Source: Sphingomonas zeae
Lineage (GTDB): Bacteria > Pseudomonadota > Alphaproteobacteria > Sphingomonadales > Sphingomonadaceae
Reading direction: 5' to 3'
Assembly: GCF_014197135.1 (NCBI RefSeq)
Contig: NZ_JACIFA010000002.1
Span: 409,908-473,907 of the forward strand
DNA length: 64,000 bases
The notes beneath the pieces are model-generated. The model saw nothing but the letters and a program-made list of their open reading frames with translations, was not told the origin of the DNA and did not search any database. The translations under genes were made by a program, and so were the position numbers. Of the stretch, positions 33,983 to 45,686 are shown piece by piece. How positions within the stretch are numbered: the stretch's first letter is position 1; every line of letters starts with the position of its first letter.

Positions 33983-34033
33983 CACTGTGACGACAGCCCT
34001 TATCCTGCATTCCTTTTAAATGGTCATCGCCCA

Positions 34034-37366
<3,333 letters not shown>

Positions 37367-37461
37367 TCCCGACATGAGAACATGATGTGCTGGCGGATCG
37401 CTCGTCCCTTATGGGAGGGCGGTCCGTACCGGGAATGCGTATGGAATTGGGGACTAGGAAT

Positions 37462-37938
37462 ATGGCGACCGTCGAAAAGATGCCGATGCTCCAGGAGGGC
37501 TATGACAAGCTCACCCAGGACTTGCGGCGTCTGAAAGAGGAACGGCCGCAGATCGTCGACGCGATCGAGGAAGCGCGCGCCCATGGCGACCTGTCCGAAA
37601 ACGCCGAATATCATGCGGCCAAGGAGCGGCAGGGCCAGATCGAGGCGTCGATCGCCGATATCGAGGACAAGCTGAGCCGCGCTCAGATCATCGATCCCAA
37701 GGATTTGTCGGGCGACAAGGTCGTGTTCGGCGCGACCGTCACGCTGCTCGACGAGGACGACAAGCCCGTCACCTACCAGATCGTCGGCCAGACCGAGGCG
37801 GACGCGAAGACCGGCCGCATCAGCTATAATTCGCCGCTGGGCCGCGCGCTGATCGGGCGTAAGCTGGACGAAGAGGTCGAGGTGACGGTGCCGTCGGGCG
37901 ACCGTTATTACGTCGTAAGCAAGATCGAGTTCATCTGA
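37462..37938 (+). CDS. greA: Transcription elongation factor GreA
   Basis: The 158-residue protein has the N-terminal coiled-coil with the conserved acidic tip ([33 protein letters not shown]) and a C-terminal FKBP-like domain ([36 protein letters not shown]). It rescues backtracked RNA polymerase by stimulating transcript cleavage. I took the ATG at 37462, where the domain begins. Confidence 0.96.
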   Translation: MATVEKMPMLQEGYDKLTQDLRRLKEERPQIVDAIEEARAHGDLSENAEYHAAKERQGQIEASIADIEDKLSRAQIIDPKDLSGDKVVFGATVTLLDEDDKPVTYQIVGQTEADAKTGRISYNSPLGRALIGRKLDEEVEVTVPSGDRYYVVSKIEFI

Positions 37939-37942
37939 TCCC

Positions 37943-38581
37943 ATGAACTGGACAGCGGCACGGGCGACGACGGCCATCGCGGTCGTCACGGCGGTCGTGT
38001 CGCTGATCCTCATCGTGACCGGCATGGTGCCGGACGCGGCGGTCGCGGGCGGCTTCATCCCCTTGCGCTTCGAAGGCGCGGCGCTGCCCCCCGATTTCGG
38101 CTTTGCGGTGCCGACGCTCCTAACCCCGTTGAGCGCGACGCTGATCCATGGCGGGTTCGCGCATATCGCCTTCAATCTGGTGATGCTCGTCTATTGCGGT
38201 GCACAGACCGAGCGGGCGCTGGGGCCGCGGGGTATTGCGGTCCTGTATGTCGTTGGTGCCTATGCCGCGGCGATGGCGCAGTATTTCCCCGATCCCGCCT
38301 CGCCCATGCCGATGATCGGTGCGAGCGGCGCGATCTCGGCGATCGTCGGAGCCTATGCGCTGCTCTTCGGCAGGCGGCGGGCGACCAAAGCTATCGCCGG
38401 GCTATCGGCGGAATTCGTCCATGTCCTGTGGTTGGCGGCGGGGTGGATCGGCATTCAGCTGCTGCTCGGCTATGCCGGGATGGGGATGGGCGCGATTGCG
38501 GTCGCCGCCCATATCGGCGGGTTCATCGCGGGGCTGATCTTTGCCAAGCCGTTGCTGTTGTGGCGATATCGTAACGCCTGA
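37943..38581 (+). CDS. Rhomboid family intramembrane serine protease
   Basis: The 212-residue protein has about six membrane segments. The catalytic serine is in GASGAIS (near residue 128), the catalytic histidine in AAHIGGFIAGL near the C-terminus, and HGGFAHIAFNLVML is the family's histidine/asparagine segment. It should cleave substrates within the inner membrane. It begins four bases after greA. The substrate is unknown. Confidence 0.92.
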   Translation: MNWTAARATTAIAVVTAVVSLILIVTGMVPDAAVAGGFIPLRFEGAALPPDFGFAVPTLLTPLSATLIHGGFAHIAFNLVMLVYCGAQTERALGPRGIAVLYVVGAYAAAMAQYFPDPASPMPMIGASGAISAIVGAYALLFGRRRATKAIAGLSAEFVHVLWLAAGWIGIQLLLGYAGMGMGAIAVAAHIGGFIAGLIFAKPLLLWRYRNA

Positions 38582-38609
38582 GGCGGCTGGGAATTTATCC
38601 CCACCCTTT

Positions 38610-38765
38610 GTTCAGCCTGAGCGAAGTCGAAAGCCACGCCCAGACTTCGTCTAGCACGAGCCGTCTTCCCGCGCACTTCGGCTTAGCTCGATGTGAACGA
38701 GGTGTGTGGTGTGGGGCAGAGATGAACTTCCGCCCCCCGTTCCCCTCAAGCGAAGTCGAAGGCAA
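38610..38765. repeat. REP-like repeats, family A, in the rhomboid/DUF4170 gap
   Basis: One clear copy, GTTCAGCCTGAGCGAAGTCGAAAGC at 38610-38634 (18-base core quoted in pieces: CAGCCTGAGCGAAGTCGAA), and a truncated copy AAGCGAAGTCGAAGG near 38750. The intervening sequence shows no gene. Both genes point into this gap. Confidence 0.7.
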
Positions 38766-38791
38766 GCCCCCGACCTCGCCCGGAACCGGCA

Positions 38792-39007
38792 TCAATCGAG
38801 CGTCGGCTCCAGCAGCCGGTGCAGGTGCACCACCACGAACCGCATCTCGGCATCGTCAACGGTGCGCTGCGCGGCGGCGCGCCAGGCCTTTTCGGCGCTG
38901 GCATAGTCAGGGAAGATGCCGACCACTTCCAGGGCGGCGGGATCGATAAAATCGAGGGTCTGGGGGTCGCTGACGCGGCCGCCGAACACGAGGTGCAGCT
39001 TGCTCAT
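38792..39007 (-). CDS. DUF4170 domain-containing protein
   Basis: The 71-residue protein begins MSKLHLVFGGRVSDPQTLDF and ends VVVHLHRLLEPTLD, the pattern of the DUF4170 family of small alphaproteobacterial proteins; the middle reads IFPDYASAEKAWRAAAQRTVDDA. The ATG at 39007 follows an AGGAGAC ribosome site; a longer frame is unsupported. The function is unknown. Confidence 0.85.
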   Translation of the reverse strand: MSKLHLVFGGRVSDPQTLDFIDPAALEVVGIFPDYASAEKAWRAAAQRTVDDAEMRFVVVHLHRLLEPTLD

Positions 39008-39134
39008 GGTGTCTCCTGAAGCGGTTTGCAGTTCCCCTAGCGGCAAGCGCGGTGCGATTGAAGACGCTCTTTCGCACTTGCAACGCTTTGTCATCCATCG
39101 TGACAGGCGGGGGCATCCGGAATAGGGAGGGCGC

Positions 39135-40400
39135 ATGACCGATCCAGCCGCGCCCCAGTCGTCGTCCACCGCCTACGACATTGTCATCGTCGGCACCGGC
39201 CATGCCGGTGCGCAAGCCGCGATCACGCTGCGCCAGGAGGGGTTCGATGGCACCATCGCGATGATCGGCGAGGAGGCCTATCTGCCCTATGAGCGCCCGC
39301 CCTTGTCCAAGGAATATCTGGCCGGGGACAAGCCGTTCGAGCGTATCCTGATCCGGCCCGAGCGTTTCTGGGACGAGCGCGCGATCACGCTGCGGCTGGG
39401 GGAGCGGGTCGTCGCGGTCGATGCCGAAGCGCGGTGCCTGACCACGGAAGCAGGTGCGCTGATCGATTATGGCACGCTGATATGGGCGGCGGGGGGCCAT
39501 GCCCGGCGGCTGACCTGCGGGGGGCATGATCTGGCCGGCGTGCACGGCGTCCGCACCCGCGCCGATGTCGACCGCCTGATCGCCGAACTGCCCGCGGTGC
39601 GCGAGGTGGTGGTCATCGGCGGCGGCTATATCGGCCTGGAAGCCGCCGCCGTGCTGACGAAATTTGGCAAGGCGGTCACCATCGTCGAGGCGCAGGACCG
39701 CGTGCTGGCGCGGGTCGCGGGCGAGGCGCTGTCGCGCTTCTACGAGGCCGAACATCGCGCGCATGGCGTGACGGTGCGGTTGAATGAGAGCGTGGCCTGT
39801 ATCGAGGGGGATGGAACCGTCAGCGGCGTCCGGATGGCCGATGGCACGCTGCTGCCATGCCAGATGGCGATCGTCGGGATCGGCATCGTGCCCGCGGTCG
39901 GCCCGCTGATCGCGGCCGGAGCGGCGGGCGACAATGGCGTCGCCATCGATGCGCAGGGCCGTACCAGCCTGCCGCATGTCTATGCGATCGGCGACTGCGC
40001 GGCCCATGCCAATGATTTCGCCGACGGCGCGGTGATCCGGCTGGAATCGGTGCAGAACGCGCATGATCAGGCCGCCGTCGCCGCGCGGACCATCATGGGA
40101 CGCGACGTCGCCTATCATGCCGTACCCTGGTTCTGGTCCAACCAATATGACCTGAAGCTGCAAACGGTCGGCCTGTCGATCGGCCACGACCAGGCGGTGC
40201 TGCGCGGTGACGTGGACGCTCGCAGCTTCTCGATCGTCTATCTGCGACAGGGTCGGGTGATCGCGATCGACTGCGTCAATGCAATGCGCGACTTCGTCCA
40301 GGGCAAGCCCCTGGTCGCCGATGGCGCTGTGCTGCCGGTCGAAGCGTTGGCCGACGCGAGCCGCCCGCTCAAGACCCTCTGGCCGTTGACGACGGACTGA
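39135..40400 (+). CDS. FAD-dependent ferredoxin/rubredoxin reductase family protein
   Basis: The 421-residue flavoprotein has the N-terminal FAD motif VIVGTGHAGAQAA, the YLPYERPPLSKEYL segment, an NAD-binding motif VVVIGGGYIGLEAAAVL, and the FAD closing motif VYAIGDCAA. A C-terminal reductase domain (WFWSNQYDLKLQTVGL) follows. It belongs to the class that reduces 2Fe-2S ferredoxins for cytochrome P450 or ring-hydroxylating oxygenases. No oxygenase is encoded nearby, so the partner is unknown. Confidence 0.9.
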   Translation: MTDPAAPQSSSTAYDIVIVGTGHAGAQAAITLRQEGFDGTIAMIGEEAYLPYERPPLSKEYLAGDKPFERILIRPERFWDERAITLRLGERVVAVDAEARCLTTEAGALIDYGTLIWAAGGHARRLTCGGHDLAGVHGVRTRADVDRLIAELPAVREVVVIGGGYIGLEAAAVLTKFGKAVTIVEAQDRVLARVAGEALSRFYEAEHRAHGVTVRLNESVACIEGDGTVSGVRMADGTLLPCQMAIVGIGIVPAVGPLIAAGAAGDNGVAIDAQGRTSLPHVYAIGDCAAHANDFADGAVIRLESVQNAHDQAAVAARTIMGRDVAYHAVPWFWSNQYDLKLQTVGLSIGHDQAVLRGDVDARSFSIVYLRQGRVIAIDCVNAMRDFVQGKPLVADGAVLPVEALADASRPLKTLWPLTTD

Positions 40401-40407
40401 ACGCCAA

Positions 40408-40461
40408 CAAGCGCTTGCATGGCAGCCCCGCGCCATGTCAGACTTATTGCAAAGGTTTGCA
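40408..40461. promoter_or_regulatory. Two palindromes upstream of the alpha-galactosidase gene (candidate LacI-family operators)
   Basis: CAAGCGCTTG (40408-40417) is a perfect 10-bp palindrome. TGCAAA and TTTGCA around GG (40448-40461) form a second one immediately before the ribosome site. Both resemble half-site arrangements bound by LacI/GalR family repressors; no repressor gene is adjacent. Confidence 0.45.
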
Positions 40462-40473
40462 GGGAGAGGTCTG

Positions 40474-42714
40474 GTGTACTGGCGGAACGCTATTCTGGCA
40501 GGGGTGGGTCTGGCTGCGTTGGCGGCGCCCATATCGGCGAAGGTGACGGCACCCGCGGGGGCCAGGATCTTTCGTCTCGATGGCGGCGGCGTCACCTGTG
40601 CGATGGGGGTGGACGAGAAGGGCTATCTCCAGCCGCTCTATTGGGGATCGGCGCTGGCGGAGGGCGATCCGCTGATCTCCGGCGATCCGGTCAAGACGGG
40701 CGACCCGATCGTGCTGAAGGCACCCGGCGAGCTGTCCGGCTTTGATCCCGCCGGGTCGGTCACGCTTCAGGAGTTTCCCGGGCAGGGCGAGGGGCTGGTC
40801 AACGATCCGGGCGTCAAGGCGCTGTTCGCCGATGGCAATCGCGACCTCGTCCTGAAATATCGCAGCCATAAGGCCAGTGGTGAGACGCTGACCGTCGAGC
40901 TGGCTGACATTCGCCGCCCGCTGTTCGTCACGCTGACCTATACCATCGACCCGGCGACCGGCATCATCGCGCGCTCCGCCAAAGTGCGCAACGGCGATGC
41001 GAAGCCGGTGCGCGTCGACCAGCTGGCGGCAGCGGTCTTTTCGCTGCCGGTGGGTGACGATTACCGTCTCCATTATCTGACCGGCCGCCACGCCGCCGAA
41101 TGGACGCAGAAGACGGTGCCGATCGAGCCCGCCGCCACCGTGCTGGAGAGCCGTCGCGGATCGACGGGCCACGGCAACAATCCGTGGTTCGCGATCGGCC
41201 GGGAGGGGCTGACCAGCGAGGAGCATGGCCCCGTCTGGTATGGCGCGCTTGCCTGGTCGGGATCGTTCCGCATCAGCGTGGCATCGGACAATCTGGGCCG
41301 GGTGCGGATTGCTGGCGGCTACAACCCTTACGACTTTTCCTGGACGTTGAAGCCGGGCGAGACGCTGGACACGCCGGTCTTTTATGCTGGTTACTCGGGC
41401 GACGGACTGGGCGGCGCGTCGCGCACCTTCCATAAATTTGAGGTCGCCAACATCCTGCCGCATGGCACCAAGGCCCGGCTGCGCCCGGTCCTCTACAATA
41501 GCTGGGAGGCGACCGCTTTCGACGTGACCGAGGCGGGGCAGATGGCGCTGGCCGAAAAGGCGGCGAAGATCGGTGTCGAACGCTTCGTGGTCGATGACGG
41601 CTGGTTCGGCGCACGCAACAACGACAAGGCGGGACTGGGCGACTGGACGGTCAACCCGACCAAATTCCCCAACGGCCTGAAACCCCTGATCGACCGGGTG
41701 AAGGGGCTGGGCATGGACTTCGGCCTGTGGGTCGAGCCGGAGATGGTCAATGTCGACAGCGACCTCTACCGCGCGCATCCCGACTGGGTGCTGAATTTCC
41801 CCGACCGGCCACGGACCGAGGGACGGAACCAGCTGGTCCTCAATCTCGCGCGTTCCGATGTCCGCGATCACCTGCTCGCCGTGCTCGACAAGCTGGTCAG
41901 TGAGAACGATATCGCCTTTCTGAAATGGGATTATAACCGCAACTGGACCGAAGCGGGCTGGCCGGAAATGCCGGTCGCCGACCAGCAGCGCGTCTATGTC
42001 GAATATGTCCGCAACCTCTATCACATCCTGTCCGAGCTCCGGCGGCGGCATCCGAAGCTGGAGATCGAGTCCTGCTCGGGCGGCGGCGGTCGCGTCGACC
42101 TGGGGATCATCGGACTGACCGACGAGGTCTGGCCCTCGGACAATACCGATCCCGCCGACCGACTGACCATCCAGGACGGTTTCACCCGCGCCTATCCGGT
42201 CGCGGTCATGATGGCTTGGGTGACGGACAGCCCCAATTGGGCGAACACCCGCGTCACCAGCCTGGATTATCGCTTCCTGTCGTCGATGCAGGGCGGATTG
42301 GGGATCGGCGCGAACCTGGACAAATGGGGGGATGCGGATTTCGCCACCGCACGCAAATGGGTGGCGGCGTACAAGACCATCCGCGAGACGGTGCAACGCG
42401 GTGCGCTCTATCGCCTGGAATCGCCGACCGGCGACAATGCGACGGCCGCGACGATGTATGTCGGGCAGGACAAAAGGCAGGCGGTGCTGTTCCAGATGCT
42501 GCATTCCTCGATGTGGCGCGACAATCCCGCCGCCATCCACGCGCAGGGGCTCGACCCGGCAAGGGTTTACCGGGTGCGGATGCTCGACGGCTCGGCGCGA
42601 CCGGCGGGCGTGCCGGAGCAGGCTTCGGGGGCGTACTGGATGAACCGGGGGCTGCGCGCGCCGCTCAAGGGGGATTATGTAGGGGCTGCGTTCGTGTTCG
42701 AGGCGGTGGACTGA
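40474..42714 (+). CDS. Secreted GH36 alpha-galactosidase
   Basis: A 746-residue glycoside hydrolase family 36 enzyme that removes alpha-linked galactose. The GTG at 40474 follows AGGGAGAG and starts a signal peptide (MYWRNAILAGVGLAALAAPISA), so the enzyme is exported; the ATG at 40435 is in frame but gives an odd N-terminus. The nucleophile Asp is in FLKWDYNRNW near residue 485, the acid/base Asp in PSDNTDPADR near 555, and DDGWFGARNND is a substrate-site motif. No sugar transporter is nearby. Confidence 0.93.
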   Translation: MYWRNAILAGVGLAALAAPISAKVTAPAGARIFRLDGGGVTCAMGVDEKGYLQPLYWGSALAEGDPLISGDPVKTGDPIVLKAPGELSGFDPAGSVTLQEFPGQGEGLVNDPGVKALFADGNRDLVLKYRSHKASGETLTVELADIRRPLFVTLTYTIDPATGIIARSAKVRNGDAKPVRVDQLAAAVFSLPVGDDYRLHYLTGRHAAEWTQKTVPIEPAATVLESRRGSTGHGNNPWFAIGREGLTSEEHGPVWYGALAWSGSFRISVASDNLGRVRIAGGYNPYDFSWTLKPGETLDTPVFYAGYSGDGLGGASRTFHKFEVANILPHGTKARLRPVLYNSWEATAFDVTEAGQMALAEKAAKIGVERFVVDDGWFGARNNDKAGLGDWTVNPTKFPNGLKPLIDRVKGLGMDFGLWVEPEMVNVDSDLYRAHPDWVLNFPDRPRTEGRNQLVLNLARSDVRDHLLAVLDKLVSENDIAFLKWDYNRNWTEAGWPEMPVADQQRVYVEYVRNLYHILSELRRRHPKLEIESCSGGGGRVDLGIIGLTDEVWPSDNTDPADRLTIQDGFTRAYPVAVMMAWVTDSPNWANTRVTSLDYRFLSSMQGGLGIGANLDKWGDADFATARKWVAAYKTIRETVQRGALYRLESPTGDNATAATMYVGQDKRQAVLFQMLHSSMWRDNPAAIHAQGLDPARVYRVRMLDGSARPAGVPEQASGAYWMNRGLRAPLKGDYVGAAFVFEAVD

Positions 42715-42857
42715 TTTCCCAGGACATCGGCATTTGCGTCCTCATCCGTGGGAGCGGCACACGGCTCGGGTGACGGGCCGAAAGGCGCCGGTCACGCGCA
42801 CCTGTTTTTCGCATGGATCAGGATCGCGCAATCGCTGCTACAGCGCAGCGGCGGTGA

Positions 42858-44726
42858 ATGATGGAGATTCGCGTGACCAACCGGGCCGGTGTCGAAGGGC
42901 GGCGGGGCGATCGATATGAGCTGACCCGGGCGATCCGGTTGCTCGGCCGTCGATTGGAGCTGCGGTCGTTCAGCCTGGTCCCGGAGCATCTTAACCGCGC
43001 AGAAGGCTATCGCGGGGCGGTCGCGGTCGCGCTGCCGCTGGTGCTTGCGATCGCGATGGGGCGCAGTGAGTGGGGTTGGGCGGTCTATGCCGCGTTCTGG
43101 ACCTGTCTGTGTGACGTGCCGGGGCCGGACTGGTTGCGGCGTCGGTTGCTGGCGATCTTCGTGATCGGGGGGTCGGTGGTCGCGTTCGTCGGCTCTTGGG
43201 CGGCTTCGATCGCTCCCCATTCGGGAATGCTCGTCGGGCCGCTGCTCGTCTTCCTGGTGACGTTGGGCGCCGGGCGGCTGAAATTCGGCGGGCTGGTGGG
43301 CACGCTGTCGTCGGTGGTGGCGGTGGTCGCCATCGGCTTTCCTCACGACCTCGCCGCCGCGTTCCGGCTGTCGGCGGCGTTTTTCGCGGGGTCGGCATGG
43401 AGCTATGTGCTGATTACCCTTCTCTGGCGGATCGATGCCTTCGACCCGCTGCGTCGGGCGAGCCGGGCGGTGAGCGCGCGGTTGCTGGATATGGCCGACT
43501 ATCTCGCCGGGCTGCACGATCATCCTCACCGGGACGAACACTGGCATAGCGACCATGCCGAGCATCGCCGTGCGGTGCGCCTGGCGATCGACCGGTTCCG
43601 CGAAGTGCTGGTCCGGTTCGAGGGCGAACCCGGCCCCGCGACGGTGGCGCAGCGTGAGCTGGCGGCGGCGGAGACCATGTTCGGCGCTCTCCTGGCGCTC
43701 GACCAGGCCTGTATCGACCGCTGGGGAACCATTGATGAGCGTAGTGCCCTGGCCGACGCCTGCCGCGACGCGGTGGCGAACTGGTGCGCATCGCAGCGCC
43801 GATGGTCCCCAACCGAGACTCCGCTGGCACAGGCGCGCGCGACGATGCGAGGTGTACAGGCCAAAGTGACGGCGGATGCGTTCCAGGGGTGCGCCGTGGC
43901 GTTCGGGTCCGCGCTGGCCCTGCTGTCCGACCGCGACGGCAATCTTCAGGTCGATCCTGCGGAACCGCCAAGCGACGTCGGAACGGGCGGACGCTCGCCG
44001 CTGGCGATGCTCCAGCAGGGGTTACGCCAGGCCGGCGGCCTCGTCATGGTCTACTATGCCGCGGCCACGTTCGGGTTGGGCTATCCCTATTGGGCGGCGA
44101 TGGCGGTGATCGTCGTGTTGCAGGGCGGCGTGCGGGTGACGTGGGCGCGCTGCCTGGAGCGTATTCTGGGGAGCCTGCTCGGGGGCCTGATGGCACATGC
44201 TTTGCCCTTGCTGGGCGGGGGACCGATCGTGCCCGCGCTGGCGGCGGTGACGTTGACTGCGATCACCATGGCGCTGCGCTCGGTCAACTATACGATCTTC
44301 GTGATGTTCCTGACGATGCTGTTCGTGTTGGTCACCGACATGCTTCATCCGGGGGTGGGCATCGCTTCGGCCAGGGTCATCGACAATATCGTGGGCAGCA
44401 TCGCCGCGCTGCTAGCGGTCTTTGCCTTCCGGCCGGATTTCGGTCCGCCGCTGCCCCGACGGATCGAGGACGGGATCAGCGCCAATCGCCGCTATGGCGA
44501 GGCGGTGGAGAGTAACCAGCCGATTGCCGTGATCGAGGCCGCGCGCCGCGCCGCTGGGCGCGCCAGCGTCGAGGCCGAGATCGCGGCGCATGATCTGGGC
44601 GGCTGGCTGCACCGGCTGTTCCGTCGCGAGGCCGATCTGGCCGCGTTGCGGGACATGCGCAACGTGGCCGGCCATGCCGCCATGGCGTGGCATGCGAGCA
44701 TAGGGAAGCGGCGCGCAGGGGCGTGA
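42858..44726 (+). CDS. FUSC family membrane protein (aromatic acid exporter type)
   Basis: The 622-residue protein has two blocks of about five or six membrane helices (residues 50-200 and 395-510) around a soluble helical region. This is the layout of FUSC/AaeB-type exporters. Typical segments are RGAVAVALPLVLAIAMG and YWAAMAVIVVLQGG. The family is linked to export of aromatic acids or fusaric acid; the substrate is not known here. The partner membrane-fusion gene is absent, which is odd for AaeB. Confidence 0.85.
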   Translation: MMEIRVTNRAGVEGRRGDRYELTRAIRLLGRRLELRSFSLVPEHLNRAEGYRGAVAVALPLVLAIAMGRSEWGWAVYAAFWTCLCDVPGPDWLRRRLLAIFVIGGSVVAFVGSWAASIAPHSGMLVGPLLVFLVTLGAGRLKFGGLVGTLSSVVAVVAIGFPHDLAAAFRLSAAFFAGSAWSYVLITLLWRIDAFDPLRRASRAVSARLLDMADYLAGLHDHPHRDEHWHSDHAEHRRAVRLAIDRFREVLVRFEGEPGPATVAQRELAAAETMFGALLALDQACIDRWGTIDERSALADACRDAVANWCASQRRWSPTETPLAQARATMRGVQAKVTADAFQGCAVAFGSALALLSDRDGNLQVDPAEPPSDVGTGGRSPLAMLQQGLRQAGGLVMVYYAAATFGLGYPYWAAMAVIVVLQGGVRVTWARCLERILGSLLGGLMAHALPLLGGGPIVPALAAVTLTAITMALRSVNYTIFVMFLTMLFVLVTDMLHPGVGIASARVIDNIVGSIAALLAVFAFRPDFGPPLPRRIEDGISANRRYGEAVESNQPIAVIEAARRAAGRASVEAEIAAHDLGGWLHRLFRREADLAALRDMRNVAGHAAMAWHASIGKRRAGA

Positions 44727-44768
44727 GAGCGGCAAGAGATCGTCCGTTCCTACAGCGGAATGGGGCGA

Positions 44769-45476
44769 TCACCGCGCCAGAGCGCGTTCGGTATCTTCTC
44801 GGGCCTGTTCGACCAGAACGATTGTCGCGGCGCGCGCCGCCGCCGCATCGGAGTCCGCGATGGCGGCAAAGAGCTGGCGATGCTCGGGCATGGAGTCGCG
44901 GGGGAGCTTGGCGCTGCGGTGTTTGTAAAGCGTGGTCCAGCGGACCGCCGCGCCGATGCTGCCCGACAGGCTGATGAGCAGCTCGTTGCCCGTCGCTTCT
45001 AGGATGATATTGTGGAACAGCTGGTCGGCGGCGCGGCCCTGTTCAGTATGGAGTCCGTGTTCGCCCATCGCCTCCAGCGCGGCGCCCATGCGCGAGAGCT
45101 GGCGTGTGTCGCGCTTGACGGCGGCCAATTCGGCGGCGGCGGGCTCGACGATCAGGCGGAGCTGGAACAGGCTGGTGACGAAACCGGCGGGCGGCTCGCC
45201 CTCGAACATCCAGGCGAGCAGTTCAGGGTCGAGCAGGTTCCATTCCAGCCGCTCGCGCACCCGGGTCCCCGCCTTGGGCTTGCTGACCACCAGCCCCTTG
45301 GCCGACAGCATTCGAAGGGCCTCGCGCACGACCGAACGCGACATGCCGCGCTGTTCGGCGATCTCCACCTCGCCGGGCAGGGTCGATCCGGTCGCGATCC
45401 GCCCGGTCACGATGGCGACACCGATATCCCGCGCCAAGGCACTATGGGCGGGTCCGCGCCGCTTCAAGGTCGTCAC
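44769..45476 (-). CDS. FadR/GntR family transcriptional regulator
   Basis: The 235-residue regulator has an N-terminal winged helix (IVTGRIATGSTLPGEVEIAEQRGMSRSVVREALRMLSAKGLV) and a C-terminal all-helical FCD effector domain with metal-type histidines (LFHNIIL, EHRQLFAAI). The start is GTG. It is divergent from the ester hydrolase gene 210 bp away, so it may control that gene; FCD regulators often sense organic acids or sugar acids. Confidence 0.88.
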   Translation of the reverse strand: MTTLKRRGPAHSALARDIGVAIVTGRIATGSTLPGEVEIAEQRGMSRSVVREALRMLSAKGLVVSKPKAGTRVRERLEWNLLDPELLAWMFEGEPPAGFVTSLFQLRLIVEPAAAELAAVKRDTRQLSRMGAALEAMGEHGLHTEQGRAADQLFHNIILEATGNELLISLSGSIGAAVRWTTLYKHRSAKLPRDSMPEHRQLFAAIADSDAAAARAATIVLVEQAREDTERALAR

Positions 45477-45527
45477 TCGGTAGGTTCCTCCCCGGATGGC
45501 GGGGCCTCACCCCGTTGTTGTCTGACC

Positions 45528-45605
45528 ATATTATGGGGCGATGCGTCGAAAGGGAAGCGGGGCAATGACGGACGCCTGCTCGCCCCCGAATGATATTATG
45601 TATCG
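45528..45605. promoter_or_regulatory. Two ATATTATGnnnCG direct repeats in the GntR/hydrolase intergenic region
   Basis: ATATTATG at 45528-45535 and 45593-45600 are each followed three bases later by CG. The first copy also lies in the palindrome CCATATTATGG (45526-45536). They are the only AT-rich stretches in this divergent promoter region and could be operators. Confidence 0.4.
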
Positions 45606-45686
45606 TTTATCAATCCGCCGGTTGCTCCCGACCCGATGTCGCGGCACGATACGGCATCCACTGATCCATGAGGGGGTCCGTTTTCG

